Shown: positions 58,281 to 59,284 of the stretch, in pieces | Position numbering within the stretch: position 1 is the stretch's first letter | Layout: the number at the start of each line of letters is the position of its first letter | NCBI GenBank assembly: GCA_028714335.1 | Contig: JAQTMM010000004.1 | Coordinates: 1-59,284, forward strand | Reading direction: 5' to 3' | DNA: 59,284 nucleotides | From: Dehalococcoidales bacterium | Lineage (GTDB): Bacteria > Chloroflexota > Dehalococcoidia > Dehalococcoidales > RBG-16-60-22 | Made by a program: the position numbers and the translations under genes | Notes under the pieces: model-generated | Seen by the model: only the letters and a program-made list of their open reading frames with translations | What the model was told of the DNA's origin: nothing | The model's database searches: none

Positions 58281-59284
58281 ATGAAAAAGAAGATAATAAA
58301 GTTTCCGCAAGTTTTCCTGGCAATACTTATCTTGTTACTGATAGCAAGCATCGGCTTACCTTGCGCGGCCGTACAGGCTGCCGCTGACGACCCCAAATGC
58401 TGGGGGGCTTTTGTGGGGATTGGGGCTTTTGATGAATACGGCGCCTGGGAAGGTGTTTGGGATGAAGACGCCGAGGAGCTTTATAACGAAATCAGTCCTA
58501 CCTGGGGAGTCAGCCATACCCAACTGATTAAGAACGATGAAGCGACTAAAGCCGGTGTTTTAGCGTCTCTTGACTGGCTGGCGAATAGCGCCGGTCCCAA
58601 TGATACCGTGCTGTTTTATATCTCTACATTCGGTTCTTATACGTCTGGTATCATGTGGGTTTACGATACCGTTTACAGCAACGCTTCTACTTTCATTAGT
58701 GCCGCGGAATTGGGTAATGCCATCGATCGGATTGATGCAGGTGAAATCACCGTAATTCTGCAGATGAATAATGCCGGAGCTTACGAGTCGGATTTGGAGG
58801 GAGATAACCGCGTTATTATTACATCCTCCGATATAGGCGAGCCGGCCTGGTATTCTATACCGATGGGACATTCCTATTTTGGTAAGTTCGTTATTGATGC
58901 ATTTAAAAACTTCAATGATGCCGATGAAAACCACGACTTTGAACTAACCGCCGAGGAAGTTTACGCTTATGCCACTCCCTTAACCACCGATGAAAATTCG
59001 GACCAACACCCCCAGATAAACGACCAGTATTCGGGAGGGCTTCCTATATTAGCCAAATTCGCCTGCGCTACTATAGCGCCAACTTCCGGCTCAACACTGA
59101 TAACGCTGGATGGCGTGGACTATACATCCTCTATTGCGCCGCGACTCTGGGTGCCGAGAATTCCTCACACGCTTGAAGTCCCCGAGGTTATCAACGTGGA
59201 CAGCGGCACTCGTTTTGCCTTTACCGGCTGGAACGATGGCGTTAGTTCAGCCTCGAGGGTGGTGACTCACGGGTCGCTGCAAGC
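58281..59284 (+). CDS. Secreted caspase-fold protein lacking the catalytic dyad (C-terminally cut by window end)
   Basis: The frame is open from the ATG at 58281 to the end of the window (334 codons). A signal peptide ends near residue 35 (AAVQAAA). Residues about 38-215 match the bacterial caspase-like (C14) layout. The His motif, usually FYFSGHG, reads FYISTFG at 112-118. The Cys motif, usually VILDACHSG, reads VILQMNNAG at 158-166. The following RVIITSSDIGEPAWYSIPMGHSYFGKFVIDAF and DADENHDFELTAEEVYAYA with QHPQINDQYSG are typical of that family. So both His and Cys are lost. Residues from about 275 begin a beta domain resembling a surface repeat. GGAG lies 8 bases before the ATG. Confidence 0.8.
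   Translation, partial: MKKKIIKFPQVFLAILILLLIASIGLPCAAVQAAADDPKCWGAFVGIGAFDEYGAWEGVWDEDAEELYNEISPTWGVSHTQLIKNDEATKAGVLASLDWLANSAGPNDTVLFYISTFGSYTSGIMWVYDTVYSNASTFISAAELGNAIDRIDAGEITVILQMNNAGAYESDLEGDNRVIITSSDIGEPAWYSIPMGHSYFGKFVIDAFKNFNDADENHDFELTAEEVYAYATPLTTDENSDQHPQINDQYSGGLPILAKFACATIAPTSGSTLITLDGVDYTSSIAPRLWVPRIPHTLEVPEVINVDSGTRFAFTGWNDGVSSASRVVTHGSLQ

Overview
The window looks like a chromosomal segment of an anaerobic member of the Chloroflexota, most likely a Dehalococcoidia-type organism. This is an inference from gene content, not from a marker phylogeny. Clues are a GTP-dependent PEP carboxykinase, an archaeal-type IMP cyclohydrolase, an NrpR-type nitrogen regulator otherwise best known from archaea, a protein resembling the TackOD1 output domain, a DnaJ-HspR-ClpC heat-shock operon, tungstate uptake genes, several DUF169, EthD and NTF2-like proteins, and tRNA genes with encoded CCA. 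No rRNA, CRISPR array, complete transposon or phage is visible.

Layout. 1-8.6 kb is housekeeping: the end of ftsY, lgt, then a leftward fabF-recJ-IMP cyclohydrolase operon whose fabF seems to start at ATT, then mtaB and pckG. 8.4-9.2 kb holds a tiny membrane protein, tRNA-Arg, tRNA-His and a direct repeat copied from the tRNA-His 3' end. 8.9-14.5 kb is a run of leftward genes (Smr, nitroreductase, metallo-hydrolase, queuosine precursor transporter, CorA, thiolase, SDR). 14.7-17.5 kb is a tungstate ABC transporter (tupABC). 17.6-18.8 kb is a small islet between tRNA-Met and a partial copy of the tRNA-Met 3' end. 18.8-24.7 kb has a lipoprotein, a cupin, an RCK_C membrane protein, a divergent EthD pair, and an ABC-F ATPase preceded by a leader with all the parts of an upstream-ORF-controlled transcription attenuator. 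25-32.9 kb has a stand-alone pyruvate-kinase C domain, an alpha/beta hydrolase, an Lrp/AsnC regulator, a membrane-anchored beta-propeller, rsmE, DUF169 and DUF1003 proteins, and three tandem NTF2-like paralogs.

32.9-49.6 kb is the most accessory part. It starts with a decayed acetyltransferase and a perfect CRP-type palindrome in an AT-rich gap. Next comes an 822-residue protein combining a receiver-like domain, a cysteine-rich TackOD1-like module and three tandem Mrr-like nuclease-fold repeats, followed closely by a processive glycosyltransferase. Then come a glutamate-synthase-like flavoprotein beside its probable regulator NrpR, a CoA-transferase pair and a nitroreductase. Last is a polysaccharide-related group: a short UDP-sugar dehydrogenase, a hyaluronan-synthase-like glycosyltransferase, two secreted beta-propeller glycosidase-like paralogs, a secreted jelly-roll-like protein and a lipoprotein polysaccharide deacetylase. 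49.7-59.3 kb returns to general functions: an epimerase, membrane proteins, tRNA-Ala, a cyclophilin lipoprotein, an AraC/GyrI regulator and the dnaJ-hspR-clpC operon. The window ends in a secreted caspase-fold protein that has lost both catalytic residues.

The best candidates for something undescribed are the ABC-F attenuator (24710-24936), the triple Mrr-like signalling protein with its linked glycosyltransferase (33625-37596), the pseudo-caspase (58281 to window end) and the two tRNA-3'-end duplications that look like integration footprints.
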